NCBI RefSeq assembly: GCF_014197445.1
Contig: NZ_JACIFO010000003.1
Location: forward strand, 62,001 to 126,000
Direction of reading: 5' to 3'
From: Mesonia hippocampi
Lineage (GTDB): Bacteria > Bacteroidota > Bacteroidia > Flavobacteriales > Flavobacteriaceae
Length of the DNA stretch: 64,000 nt
How positions within the stretch are numbered: position 1 is the stretch's first letter; each line of letters opens with the position of its first letter. This document shows positions 41,348 through 49,446 of this stretch, one piece after another. Position numbers and translations under genes: made by a program. The notes beneath the pieces are model-generated. The model was not told where the DNA came from. It did no database searches and worked only from the letters and a program-made list of their open reading frames with translations.

Positions 41348-42436
41348 ATGAAAAAAATTACACTAGGTATTGTAGCTTTATTTGCTGCTTTTACACTAAA
41401 TGCACAAACAGATTGTGCTAATGCTGAAGTTATATCTGTAGCTGCAGATGCTAGCACCACTATTACTAATGCCAATGTAAATGGAACACCTGCTGCTCAA
41501 GGCTGTGTAACGGCAGAAAATGCAAGTGCTCAAAATGGAGTATGGTATTCTTATACACCAACACAAACCTTAATGGTTACTGTAACATCTAACACTCCTG
41601 CAGATCCTGCAGCAGATTATTTTGCAACATTAAGTGTTATGGGTGGAACATCTTGTTCTGACTTAACCTGTTTAGATGCAGACTGGTACGGAAACAACAA
41701 CAAGCCTTATGCTGAAGTTACTTTCGCTGCTACTGCAAATCAAACTTATTATATATACTTTGATGACTTATTCAGTGTTTTAGGAAATGGTAGTACAGGA
41801 CCTTTTGATTTTACGGTAACTACTAGCTCTAATGTTCCTGTAGTTCCAGGTGCTGTTTCTAACCCAACTCCTGCAGACGCTGCTACTGCTGTTGCTTATT
41901 ACGAAATGACAGACAGAGATGGTGCTACTGTTACTGCTGTAGATTTTGCATGGGATGCTCCTACAACTGGAGATACCGCAGATGGTTACAAATTTGAAAT
42001 GGATACTGACCCTAACTTCGGAAATCCTATTGCTGGTACTTTTGCTTCTAATGATATTGAAGGATTACATTTACCTGGTCAGAACTATTTTACTGCAAGT
42101 ACTACTTATTACTGGAGAGTAACTCCTTTCAACCAAGGTGGTGATTCTACAGACACTGTTGTTGTTTGGTCTTTCACTACAGATAGTCAATTAGGAGTAG
42201 AAGATGTTATCGCTAAAGCTTTCACTCACTACACTAGCAACAACAACTTATTTGTTGAAGGTGAGTCTGTAATCGAAAACGTAAAAGTTTACAACTTATT
42301 AGGACAAGAAGTAGCTTCTCAAGCTGTTAACAACACTAATGCTCAAGTAAACATCGCTAACTTACAAACTGGTGTATATATCGCACAAGTAAAAGTTAAC
42401 GGAGAGACTAAAACTTTCAAGTTTGCTAAAAAATAA
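41348..42436 (+). CDS. Secreted protein with T9SS type A sorting domain
   Basis: 362 residues. Signal peptide (MKKITLGIVALFAAFTLNAQ); an N-terminal beta-rich domain with DCANAEVISVAADASTTITNANVNG..GVWYSYTPTQTLMVTVTSNT (carbohydrate/adhesion-like beta-sandwich); a fibronectin-like segment VDFAWDAPTTGDTADGYKFEMDTDPNFGNPIAG; and the T9SS type A C-terminal sorting domain (NNNLFVEGESVIENVKVYNLLGQEVASQAVNN..LQTGVYIAQVKVNGETKTFKFAKK). No enzyme motif. Codon use toward abundant triplets and a strong promoter suggest high expression. Cell-surface or extracellular role, possibly adhesion. Confidence 0.85.
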   Translation: MKKITLGIVALFAAFTLNAQTDCANAEVISVAADASTTITNANVNGTPAAQGCVTAENASAQNGVWYSYTPTQTLMVTVTSNTPADPAADYFATLSVMGGTSCSDLTCLDADWYGNNNKPYAEVTFAATANQTYYIYFDDLFSVLGNGSTGPFDFTVTTSSNVPVVPGAVSNPTPADAATAVAYYEMTDRDGATVTAVDFAWDAPTTGDTADGYKFEMDTDPNFGNPIAGTFASNDIEGLHLPGQNYFTASTTYYWRVTPFNQGGDSTDTVVVWSFTTDSQLGVEDVIAKAFTHYTSNNNLFVEGESVIENVKVYNLLGQEVASQAVNNTNAQVNIANLQTGVYIAQVKVNGETKTFKFAKK

Positions 42437-42461
42437 GAATATAAAAACTTATTAATATTCT

Positions 42462-42492
42462 AAAAATCCCTGCAAACTGCAGGGATTTTTTT
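42462..42492 (+). terminator. Intrinsic terminator of the T9SS-sorted secreted protein gene
   Basis: AAAAATCCCTGCA / TGCAGGGATTTTT with a 3-base loop (AAC) and a following T-run. Confidence 0.9.
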
Positions 42493-42625
42493 ATATCTAT
42501 TGTTTTGGATTCAGCAGCTCATATCACTAAGCTTTACTTTTAAAACAAAACCTATAAGAAACACATTTCGCAAAGAAGTTATCACATTATACTAAACAAC
42601 ACATAAAGAAGTCTCGTTACATTTT

Positions 42626-42651
42626 TAGTAAAAGCACAAAAACTTTTACTA
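42626..42651. repeat. Inverted repeat downstream of gldA
   Basis: TAGTAAAAG (42626-42634) and CTTTTACTA (42643-42651), a 9-bp stem with an 8-base loop, 13 bases from the gldA stop. No clear T-run, so a weak terminator at best. Confidence 0.4.
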
Positions 42652-42663
42652 GAAAACTTATAT

Positions 42664-43560
42664 TTATCCAACCGTAAGTTTTCTAAACAATTCTTCTAGA
42701 TTTTCATGCTTTTGGTGTAATTGCAATATTTTAAGTCCGTTATCATGAGCAAAATCAAAAACAGCAGAACGCATATCGGTTGTGGTAGAAAAAGATAATT
42801 CATACAAGAACCCGCCTACATTCACAGCTTCTAGCAAATGCTCTAGCCGTTGTAAGGCAACAGTTTCTACACGATAATCAAATTCTACGCGTAATATTTG
42901 CTCTTCTGAACCTTTTAAATCTGCTAACTTTTTATCCGTTACAATACATCCTTTATTAATAATTACCACACGCTCACAAAGAGCCTCGACCTCTTGCATA
43001 ATGTGTGTAGAAAGAAAAATAGTCTTCTCTTCTCCTACTTTTTTAATTAAATTTCTAATTTCTACCAATTGGTTAGGATCTAAGCCTGTAGTAGGCTCAT
43101 CTAAAATTAACACCTTAGGGTCGTGCAGAAGTGCAGCTGCTATTCCTACTCGCTGACGGTATCCTTTAGAAAGTTGCTCTATTTTTTTATTAGCTTCCGG
43201 GGTAAGCCCTGTAAGTTGTATAACTTCCGCTATGCGCTTTTGGGGAACTCGGTGTATTCTTGCTAAAAAATTAAGATATTCTCGAACATACATCTCAAGA
43301 TACAATGGGTTGTGCTCTGGCAAATAACCTATTTCCTGTTGCACTTTTTTTATTTCGTCCTTTACACTATTTCCATTTATAAAAGCCTCTCCTTTATTTG
43401 GAGTAATATAACCTGTAAGTATTTTCATCATAGTTGATTTCCCCGCTCCATTAGGACCTAAAAAACCTACAATTTCTCCCTTTCCAACGCTAAAGGAAAC
43501 ATCATTAAGTGCCTGTTGATCACCATAATATTTTGTTATATTTTTCACCTCTATCCCCAT
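42664..43560 (-). CDS. gldA: Gliding motility ABC transporter ATP-binding protein GldA
   Basis: 298-residue ABC ATPase: Walker A GPNGAGKST (35-43), signature LSKGYRQRVGIA, Walker B KVLILDEPTTGLDP and the H-loop STHI. A C-terminal extension of ~90 residues (LRVEFDYRVETVALQRLEHLLEAVN..HQKHENLEELFRKLTVG) is typical of GldA-like ATPases. In F. johnsoniae GldA works with the permeases GldF and GldG, which are not in this window. Other drug-exporting ATPases share the fold, but the overall match is to GldA. Confidence 0.9.
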   Translation of the reverse strand: MGIEVKNITKYYGDQQALNDVSFSVGKGEIVGFLGPNGAGKSTMMKILTGYITPNKGEAFINGNSVKDEIKKVQQEIGYLPEHNPLYLEMYVREYLNFLARIHRVPQKRIAEVIQLTGLTPEANKKIEQLSKGYRQRVGIAAALLHDPKVLILDEPTTGLDPNQLVEIRNLIKKVGEEKTIFLSTHIMQEVEALCERVVIINKGCIVTDKKLADLKGSEEQILRVEFDYRVETVALQRLEHLLEAVNVGGFLYELSFSTTTDMRSAVFDFAHDNGLKILQLHQKHENLEELFRKLTVG

Positions 43561-43677
43561 ATCTGTAAATTTTTATAAAAGTAGCTAATTTAAGTATAAA
43601 TAAGTGTTTTGAAAAAGAAGCCATTTCTTAAATTTAAAATTAGTTGTTAATTTAGCTAAGTTTCCCCTAAGAAAGAA

Positions 43678-43685
43678 TAATTTTG
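43678..43685 (+). promoter_or_regulatory. Promoter -7 element of the DAHP synthase gene
   Basis: TAATTTTG, exact TAnnTTTG match, 67 bases before the ATG. Confidence 0.5.
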
Positions 43686-43752
43686 CAGCTGTATTTATTT
43701 AAAATAGTGTTTAAAAATAATCAGGATAAATACATTGAAGAAATAACCGATT

Positions 43753-44826
43753 ATGAAAAATAAGAAGGAGTTAAATACTTGGTTAAATGCTTTTAATTTA
43801 TCGCGCCCTTTAGTAATTGCTGGCCCGTGCAGTGCAGAAACAGAGGCGCAAGTTTTATCTACTGCTCGCGCACTTAAAAATACAGATACAAGCATACTAC
43901 GTGCAGGAATATGGAAACCTCGAACACGTCCTGGAAACTTTGAAGGAGTAGGAATAATAGGGTTAGAATGGTTGCTTAAAGCCAAAAAAGAAACAGGTTT
44001 GCTTACCGCTACCGAAGTTGCAAACCCTACGCATGTAGACTTAGCCTTAAAGCACGAAGTAGATGTTTTATGGTTAGGAGCCAGAACTACTGTATCGCCT
44101 TTTGTAGTGCAGGAAATAGCAGAAGCACTTAAAGGAACAGATAAAATTGTTTTGGTTAAAAACCCCATTAATCCAGATTTAGCGCTTTGGCTAGGAGCTG
44201 TAGAACGCCTCTACAAGCAAAACATCTCCAAATTAGGTGCCATCCATAGGGGGTTTTCTACCTATCAAAAAATCACCTACCGCAATAATCCAGAATGGCA
44301 GATCCCAATTGATTTGCAAACAGAAGTTCCAGATTTACCTTTGCTATTAGATCCTTCGCATATTGCGGGAAATCGCTCTCTAATTTTCGATTTATGCCAA
44401 ACAGCACTAGATTTAAACTATGATGGATTTATGATAGAAACTCATCCTAATCCAGATGAAGCTTGGAGCGATGCAAAACAACAAATCACCCCTTCCCACT
44501 TATCCGAAATAACAAAAAACCTAAGTATTAAAAGAGAAATCTCTAACAGCAAAACATTTATAGATGATTTAGCTAGTCTTAGAGCCAAAATAGATGTTAC
44601 CGATAAACAATTAATTGCCATTTTAGGAGAACGCATGGGGATTGTTAAAGAAATAGGCGCAATAAAAAACAAAAAAAATGTAGCTATCCTTCAAGCAAAA
44701 AGATGGAATGAAATTTCTCAAAAAATGATTCAATTAGGAAAAGAAAAACAACTCAGTGAAGATTTTATCCTTCAGTTTTTTAAAGCCATTCACCAAGAAT
44801 CTATTCGACAACAAAAAGAATATTAA
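43753..44826 (+). CDS. Bifunctional 3-deoxy-7-phosphoheptulonate synthase / chorismate mutase
   Basis: 357 residues. Residues ~10-255 are a DAHP synthase of the microbial AroA-beta/KDO8PS type: GPCSAETEAQVLSTAR, RAGIWKPRTRPGNFEGVG, WLGARTTVSPF, VKNPINPDL and DPSHIAGNRSLI. Residues ~265-357 are an AroQ-type helical chorismate mutase (DDLASLRAKIDVTDKQLIAILGERMGIVKEIGAIKNKKNVAILQAKRWNEI). In such fusions prephenate or chorismate binding at the mutase often controls the synthase allosterically; this is known for related enzymes, inferred here. Starts aromatic amino acid synthesis; aroA lies 2.1 kb downstream. Confidence 0.94.
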   Translation: MKNKKELNTWLNAFNLSRPLVIAGPCSAETEAQVLSTARALKNTDTSILRAGIWKPRTRPGNFEGVGIIGLEWLLKAKKETGLLTATEVANPTHVDLALKHEVDVLWLGARTTVSPFVVQEIAEALKGTDKIVLVKNPINPDLALWLGAVERLYKQNISKLGAIHRGFSTYQKITYRNNPEWQIPIDLQTEVPDLPLLLDPSHIAGNRSLIFDLCQTALDLNYDGFMIETHPNPDEAWSDAKQQITPSHLSEITKNLSIKREISNSKTFIDDLASLRAKIDVTDKQLIAILGERMGIVKEIGAIKNKKNVAILQAKRWNEISQKMIQLGKEKQLSEDFILQFFKAIHQESIRQQKEY

Positions 44827-44872
44827 TTGCAAACAGAAAAAATTAACCAATTACAGCAAACAACTATGGTAA

Positions 44873-44906
44873 TTGACACATAGGACACCATAAATTTGTA
44901 TTTTTG
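44873..44906 (+). promoter_or_regulatory. Promoter region upstream of rsgA
   Basis: Two overlapping -7 matches, TAAATTTG (44891-44898) and TATTTTTG (44899-44906), with TTG at 44873-44875 as a possible -33 element. Confidence 0.55.
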
Positions 44907-44935
44907 AAACTGTTGCAAAATTTATAATTAACACA

Positions 44936-45895
44936 TTGATTGAAGGAATTGTATATAAGTCTACCGGAAGTTGGTACGCTGTAAAAACCAAAGATAACTT
45001 AACTTATTCATGTAGGTTAAAGGGGAAGTTTCGCCTAAAGGGAATCAAAAACACCAACCCCGTAGCCGTAGGCGATAAAGTAAAGTTTAAACTAGAAGAA
45101 ACTGCCGATGAAACTATTGGAGTAATTCAAGAAATAGCTCCTCGGCATAATTACATTATCCGAAAATCGGTCAATTTATCTAAGCAAACTCATATTATTG
45201 CAGCAAATATAGACCTAGCGCTATTGGTTATTACGCTTAACAACCCTCCAACATTCACTACATTTATCGACCGCTTTTTGGTAACTGCCGAAGCTTATCA
45301 CATTCCTGTTATCTTACTTTTTAACAAAGTAGACACTTATAGCGAAACCGAAAAAGACGAGATACGTTACCTGATGGCGCTATACCGAGAAATAGGCTAT
45401 ACATGCATGCCTATTTCGGCAAAAACAGGCTTCAATGTCGATAAATTAAAGCTCGCTATGAAAGATAAAACCTGCTTATTTTCTGGGCATAGCGGCGTAG
45501 GGAAATCGACCATTATTAATAACTTAGATGCTGATTTAACCTTAAAAACTGCCGAAATTTCTCAACAACACCTACAAGGGCAACACACTACTACCTTTGC
45601 AGAAATGTACGATTTACCTTTCGGGGCCAGAATTATAGACACTCCAGGAATCAAAGGCTTTGGAATTGTAGAAATAGAGAAACAAGAATTAGGAAATTAT
45701 TTTCCTGAATTTTTTAACAAAAAACAAGATTGTAAATTCAACAATTGTCTACACTTAAACGAGCCGAAATGCGCTGTAAAAGATGCACTTGAAAATGACG
45801 AAATTGCGTGGTCCCGGTACAAATCATACTTACAAATACTAGAAGGCGAAGAAGAAAACTACCGAACCGATATTTATAAAAATAAAGACTCATGA
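44936..45895 (+). CDS. rsgA: Ribosome small subunit GTPase RsgA
   Basis: 319 residues starting with TTG; no ATG lies nearby and the next residues IEGIVYKSTGSWYAVK match family N-termini. OB-fold at the front, then a circularly permuted GTPase: G4 NKVD (130-133) before G1 GHSGVGKS (184-191) and G3 DTPG (235-238). A C-terminal zinc knuckle has C266, C271, H273 and C279. Aids 30S maturation. First gene of the chain rsgA-dtd-mazG-like-membrane protein-aroA, overlapping dtd by four bases. Confidence 0.95.
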   Translation: MIEGIVYKSTGSWYAVKTKDNLTYSCRLKGKFRLKGIKNTNPVAVGDKVKFKLEETADETIGVIQEIAPRHNYIIRKSVNLSKQTHIIAANIDLALLVITLNNPPTFTTFIDRFLVTAEAYHIPVILLFNKVDTYSETEKDEIRYLMALYREIGYTCMPISAKTGFNVDKLKLAMKDKTCLFSGHSGVGKSTIINNLDADLTLKTAEISQQHLQGQHTTTFAEMYDLPFGARIIDTPGIKGFGIVEIEKQELGNYFPEFFNKKQDCKFNNCLHLNEPKCAVKDALENDEIAWSRYKSYLQILEGEEENYRTDIYKNKDS

Positions 45896-46344
45896 GAGCA
45901 GTAATCCAACGTGTAGCACAAGCGGAAGTTAGTATAGCAACAACAACGGTTGGTAAAATAAATCAAGGTTTATTAATTTTAGTTGGTATTGAAGAACAAG
46001 ATAAGCTTACCGACATCGAATGGCTTTGCCGAAAAATAATAAACATGCGCATTTTTGCCGATAAAGCCCAAGCAATGAATCTCTCTGTACAAGATATTGA
46101 AGGAGAGCTACTCGTTGTAAGCCAGTTTACCTTACACGCAAGTACCAAAAAAGGCAACAGACCAAGTTTTATAAAAGCAGCAAAACCCACAATAGCCATT
46201 CCTTTATATAAAAAATTTATAGAAGAATTAGAAAAACAACTAGGCAGAACAATACAAACAGGCGAATTTGGAGCAGATATGAAAGTAAGCCTAGTTAACG
46301 ACGGCCCTGTAACCATAATTATAGACTCTAAAAATAAAGAATAA
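45892..46344 (+). CDS. dtd: D-aminoacyl-tRNA deacylase
   Basis: 150-residue DTD: MRAVIQRVAQAEVSI at the N-terminus, the SQFTLHAST motif and the closing GEFGADMKVSLVNDGPVTIIIDS with the conserved NDGPVT. Removes D-amino acids (and Gly from tRNA-Ala) mischarged on tRNA. Overlaps rsgA by four bases and the next gene by one base. Confidence 0.96.
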   Translation: MRAVIQRVAQAEVSIATTTVGKINQGLLILVGIEEQDKLTDIEWLCRKIINMRIFADKAQAMNLSVQDIEGELLVVSQFTLHASTKKGNRPSFIKAAKPTIAIPLYKKFIEELEKQLGRTIQTGEFGADMKVSLVNDGPVTIIIDSKNKE

Positions 46345-46670
46345 TGAATATACAAGATGCGCAAAAAGCCGTAGATAATTGGATTAAAGAACATGGTGTA
46401 CGTTATTTTAACGAGCTTACCAATATGGCACAACTCACAGAAGAAGTAGGTGAAGTTGCACGCATTATTGCACGCCGTTACGGCGAACAAAGCGAAAAGG
46501 AAAGCGATAAAAACAAAGATTTAGGCGAAGAACTAGCCGATGTAGTTTTTGTAGTACTTTGCCTTGCCAACCAAACAGGTATAAACCTACAAGATGCTTT
46601 TGATAAAAAATTAGATTTAAAAACAAAACGAGACCACAACCGCCATCATCAAAACAAAAAACTTCAATAA
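46344..46670 (+). CDS. MazG-like nucleotide pyrophosphohydrolase
   Basis: 108-residue helical protein of the all-alpha NTP pyrophosphatase superfamily. Metal ligands in LTEEVGEVARIIARRYGEQ and DLGEELADVVFVVLCLANQTGINLQDAFDKKLD follow the EExxE...ExxD pattern. Probably a house-cleaning enzyme acting on non-canonical nucleotides; substrate unknown. Translationally coupled to dtd. Confidence 0.88.
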   Translation: MNIQDAQKAVDNWIKEHGVRYFNELTNMAQLTEEVGEVARIIARRYGEQSEKESDKNKDLGEELADVVFVVLCLANQTGINLQDAFDKKLDLKTKRDHNRHHQNKKLQ

Positions 46671-46672
46671 AA

Positions 46673-46930
46673 ATGAGTTTCAAAAAAATAACAAACACAC
46701 CTAGTTTTTGGAGATCTGTACTGTTTTTAGGACTTGGATTTTTTATTCTTTACAATCTTTTTATCACACTATTTAATTATAGGATAGATTTTACCACCTT
46801 TTATGAAGAACGCATAAAAGTAGCACCTATTAGATTTATTATTGCCAATATAATTAGCAGCTTTTTTTACGGGTTCATTATTAGCTATTTAAAATTTAAA
46901 ACTGCGCTTAAACGTAAACAAAATGAATAA
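46673..46930 (+). CDS. Small two-helix membrane protein
   Basis: 85 residues, two hydrophobic segments (SVLFLGLGFFILYNLFITLF and FIIANIISSFFYGFIISYL), basic C-terminus. No recognised family. Sits two bases after the mazG-like gene and overlaps aroA by eight bases, so it is translated with them; role unknown. Confidence 0.65.
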   Translation: MSFKKITNTPSFWRSVLFLGLGFFILYNLFITLFNYRIDFTTFYEERIKVAPIRFIIANIISSFFYGFIISYLKFKTALKRKQNE

Positions 46931-48191
46931 ACAATCTTTTTCGGTACACTTAACTGCGGTAAAAAACACCATAAAAGAATCCGAAATAAAGATTACTGGC
47001 TCTAAAAGCGAGTCGAACAGGTTATTGATATTACAAGCCCTTTATCCTGATATCCTAATAGAAAACCTATCAACGGCAGACGATACTATCGATCTCCAAA
47101 AAATTCTCTCTACCAAAAGTAACACCTACAATGTAGGCCATGCAGGTACTGCCATGCGTTTTCTTACTGCCTTTTTTGCGTCTAACCCTAATTCAGCCGA
47201 AGTTGTTCTTACCGGAAGCAAACGCATGCAGGAGCGTCCCATTAAAATTTTAGTCGATGCACTAAAAACTTTAGGAGCCGATATAACTTACCTCGATAAA
47301 GACGGCTTCCCTCCTTTAAAAATAAAAGGAAAAAATCTATTAAAAAACAACGTCAATCTTGTAGCTAACATTAGCAGTCAATACATTTCTGCCTTAATGC
47401 TTATAGCCCCAAATTTACCACAAGGCTTAGAAATTACTCTCGAAAAAGAAGTTACCTCGCTACCTTATGTACAAATGACCTACGCACTACTAAGCGCCTT
47501 AGGTGCCGAAGTTAGCTTTAACCAATATCAAATTTCTATACGACCATTAACCAAAATTAAAAAACATCATTTCTTTGTAGAATCCGATTGGAGTGCTGCA
47601 TCCTACTTCTATAGTTTGGTTGCTTTAACCTCTACCGCTAAAGTTAGGCTAAACACATTTAAGCAAGATAGCCTTCAAGGCGATGCCTTACTACAGCAAT
47701 TGTATGAGCCTTTAGGCGTAAAAACCAAGTTTATTACCAAAAACTATATAGAACTTTCTAAAACGCCTCGTAAACTCCCCTTATACTTTGAGGCCAATTT
47801 ATTAGAAACCCCCGATATTGCCCAAACAATAGTAGTAACCTGTTTAGGGCTCGGTATAGGCTGCAAACTTACAGGCTTACATACCTTAAAAATTAAAGAA
47901 ACTGATAGGCTTGTTGCTTTAAAAAACGAAATAGAAAAACTAGGGGGCGAATTAAGCTTAACCTCTAGCTCTTTAAACTTAGCTCCTTGTTCTAAATTAA
48001 ATAAAAACATCCAAATAAATACATACAACGACCATAGGATGGCAATGAGTTTTGCCCCTTTAGTGCTAAAAACACCTCTTACCATTAAAAATGCAGAAGT
48101 GGTTTCTAAATCGTACCCTAAGTTCTGGGATGACCTCGAAAAGCTCTCTATTTCTGTAAAAAAACACTATAAAAATCTATTGCTGAAATAA
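46923..48191 (+). CDS. aroA: 3-phosphoshikimate 1-carboxyvinyltransferase (EPSP synthase)
   Basis: 422 residues. ITGSKSESNRLLILQALYP (the shikimate-3-phosphate site), NVGHAGTAMRFLTAFFA, GSKRMQERPIKILVDALKTLGADI, SSQYISALMLIAP and the end NTYNDHRMAMSFAPLVLK with KSYPKFWDDLEKL. Sixth step of the shikimate pathway, joining shikimate-3-phosphate and PEP. The GTAMRF tract has the alanine of the usual glyphosate-site loop region (GNAGTAMR), a class not further resolved here. Confidence 0.96.
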   Translation: MNKQSFSVHLTAVKNTIKESEIKITGSKSESNRLLILQALYPDILIENLSTADDTIDLQKILSTKSNTYNVGHAGTAMRFLTAFFASNPNSAEVVLTGSKRMQERPIKILVDALKTLGADITYLDKDGFPPLKIKGKNLLKNNVNLVANISSQYISALMLIAPNLPQGLEITLEKEVTSLPYVQMTYALLSALGAEVSFNQYQISIRPLTKIKKHHFFVESDWSAASYFYSLVALTSTAKVRLNTFKQDSLQGDALLQQLYEPLGVKTKFITKNYIELSKTPRKLPLYFEANLLETPDIAQTIVVTCLGLGIGCKLTGLHTLKIKETDRLVALKNEIEKLGGELSLTSSSLNLAPCSKLNKNIQINTYNDHRMAMSFAPLVLKTPLTIKNAEVVSKSYPKFWDDLEKLSISVKKHYKNLLLK

Positions 48192-48203
48192 TTGCCCATT
48201 TAC

Positions 48204-48235
48204 TTGACAACGCCTATTGCGGAGTTGTATATTTG
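48204..48235 (+). promoter_or_regulatory. queA promoter
   Basis: TTG at 48204-48206 and TATATTTG (exact) at 48228-48235; predicted start near 48242, i.e. 13-19 bases before the queA start codon. Confidence 0.65.
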
Positions 48236-48260
48236 CACTTCTAAAAAATCTAGTATGGGA

Positions 48261-49310
48261 ATGAAACTTTCACAGTTCGATTTTGAACTGCCAAAAAAAC
48301 TCTTAGCCGAATATCCTTCAGAAAACAGAGATGAAGCCAGACTTATGGTGGTAAACCGTAAAGAGCAGACCATAGAACATAAATTGTTTAAAGATCTTAT
48401 CGATTATTTCGAACCAGAAGATGTTATGATTTTAAACAACACCAAAGTTTTTCCTGCTCGTCTTTTCGGAAATAAAGAAAAAACAGGTGCACGTATCGAA
48501 GTTTTCTTACTTAGAGAATTAAATGCCGAAACACGCCTGTGGGATGTATTGGTAGATCCCGCACGTAAAATACGTATAGGAAATAAGCTTTATTTTGGTG
48601 AAGATGAAAGCCTTGTAGCCGAAGTAATCGACAACACGACTTCTAGAGGGCGTACCTTACGTTTTCTTTACGATGGCTCTTATGAAGAGTTTAGAAACAA
48701 GCTTAACGAACTAGGAGAAACTCCGCTTCCTAAATATATAAAACGAGAGGTTGAGCCAGAAGATGCAGACCGTTACCAAACCATATATGCTAAATCTGAA
48801 GGTGCTGTAGCTGCACCAACCGCAGGATTACACTTCTCTAAACACCTGCTTAAACGTTTAGAAATAAAAGGAGTAAATCTAGCTGAAGTTACCCTGCATA
48901 TTGGCCTAGGAACTTTTAACCCAGTAGAAGTAGAAGATCTATCTAAACATAAAATGGATAGCGAAGAAGCAGAAATTTCTACAGAAGCTGTAGCCGTGGT
49001 AAATAACGCTATTGCCGAAAAACGAAGAATTTGCGCGGTAGGAACAACCGTAATGCGTGCCTTAGAAAGCTCCGTATCTTCTAATGGTACATTAAACGAA
49101 TTTAAAGGATGGACAAATAAGTTTATCTTCCCTCCTTATGATTTTAGCATTGCTAACTGTATGATTACCAATTTCCATACACCAAAATCAACCTTATTAA
49201 TGATGATTTCTGCTTTTGCAGGGCATGATTTAATGAAAAAAGCTTACGAAGAAGCTGTAAAAGAAGAATACAAGTTTTATTCTTATGGAGACGCTATGCT
49301 TATTATATAA
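48261..49310 (+). CDS. queA: S-adenosylmethionine:tRNA ribosyltransferase-isomerase
   Basis: 349 residues from the ATG at 48261 (a second ATG at 48255 is possible); a frame extension upstream to a TTG at 48192 lies before the promoter and is excluded. [60 protein letters not shown] and the end [32 protein letters not shown] are diagnostic. Transfers ribose from SAM to preQ1 in tRNA in queuosine synthesis; a YhhQ-type precursor transporter lies at 59536. Confidence 0.96.
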   Translation: MKLSQFDFELPKKLLAEYPSENRDEARLMVVNRKEQTIEHKLFKDLIDYFEPEDVMILNNTKVFPARLFGNKEKTGARIEVFLLRELNAETRLWDVLVDPARKIRIGNKLYFGEDESLVAEVIDNTTSRGRTLRFLYDGSYEEFRNKLNELGETPLPKYIKREVEPEDADRYQTIYAKSEGAVAAPTAGLHFSKHLLKRLEIKGVNLAEVTLHIGLGTFNPVEVEDLSKHKMDSEEAEISTEAVAVVNNAIAEKRRICAVGTTVMRALESSVSSNGTLNEFKGWTNKFIFPPYDFSIANCMITNFHTPKSTLLMMISAFAGHDLMKKAYEEAVKEEYKFYSYGDAMLII

Positions 49311-49340
49311 GCGTTGTTAAACAGTTTGATATAACACAAA

Positions 49341-49426
49341 AAGGGTTATCTAAAGCTTCAAAACAAGCACTAATCTAAAAGCAGATTGGAAGTTTGATTA
49401 TTTTTTAGCTTTTTAGATAACCTTTT
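49341..49426. repeat. Long compound hairpin between queA and rlmN
   Basis: AAGGGTTATCTAAAGCT (49341-49357) pairs with 49407-49426 through a bulged stem, enclosing an inner hairpin AATCT/AGATT (49372-49376, 49383-49387). Probably a terminator of queA, possibly a structured element. No preQ1-type motif is evident. Confidence 0.6.
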
Positions 49427-49434
49427 ATTATTTA

Positions 49435-49442
49435 TACCTTTG
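49435..49442 (+). promoter_or_regulatory. Promoter -7 element of rlmN
   Basis: TACCTTTG, exact TAnnTTTG, ends four bases before the ATG at 49447, so the transcript would start at or within the start codon. Confidence 0.4.
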
Positions 49443-49446
49443 TTCT

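Noticed and set aside
48192-48260. N-terminal extension of queA from a TTG
   Set aside because: The frame extends upstream, but the TATATTTG promoter at 48228-48235 lies inside it, so the extension would not be transcribed. The family starts at MKLSQF (48261).
49341-49426. A preQ1 riboswitch near queA
   Set aside because: The structure lies downstream of queA and does not show a preQ1 core; preQ1 switches sit upstream of the gene they control.
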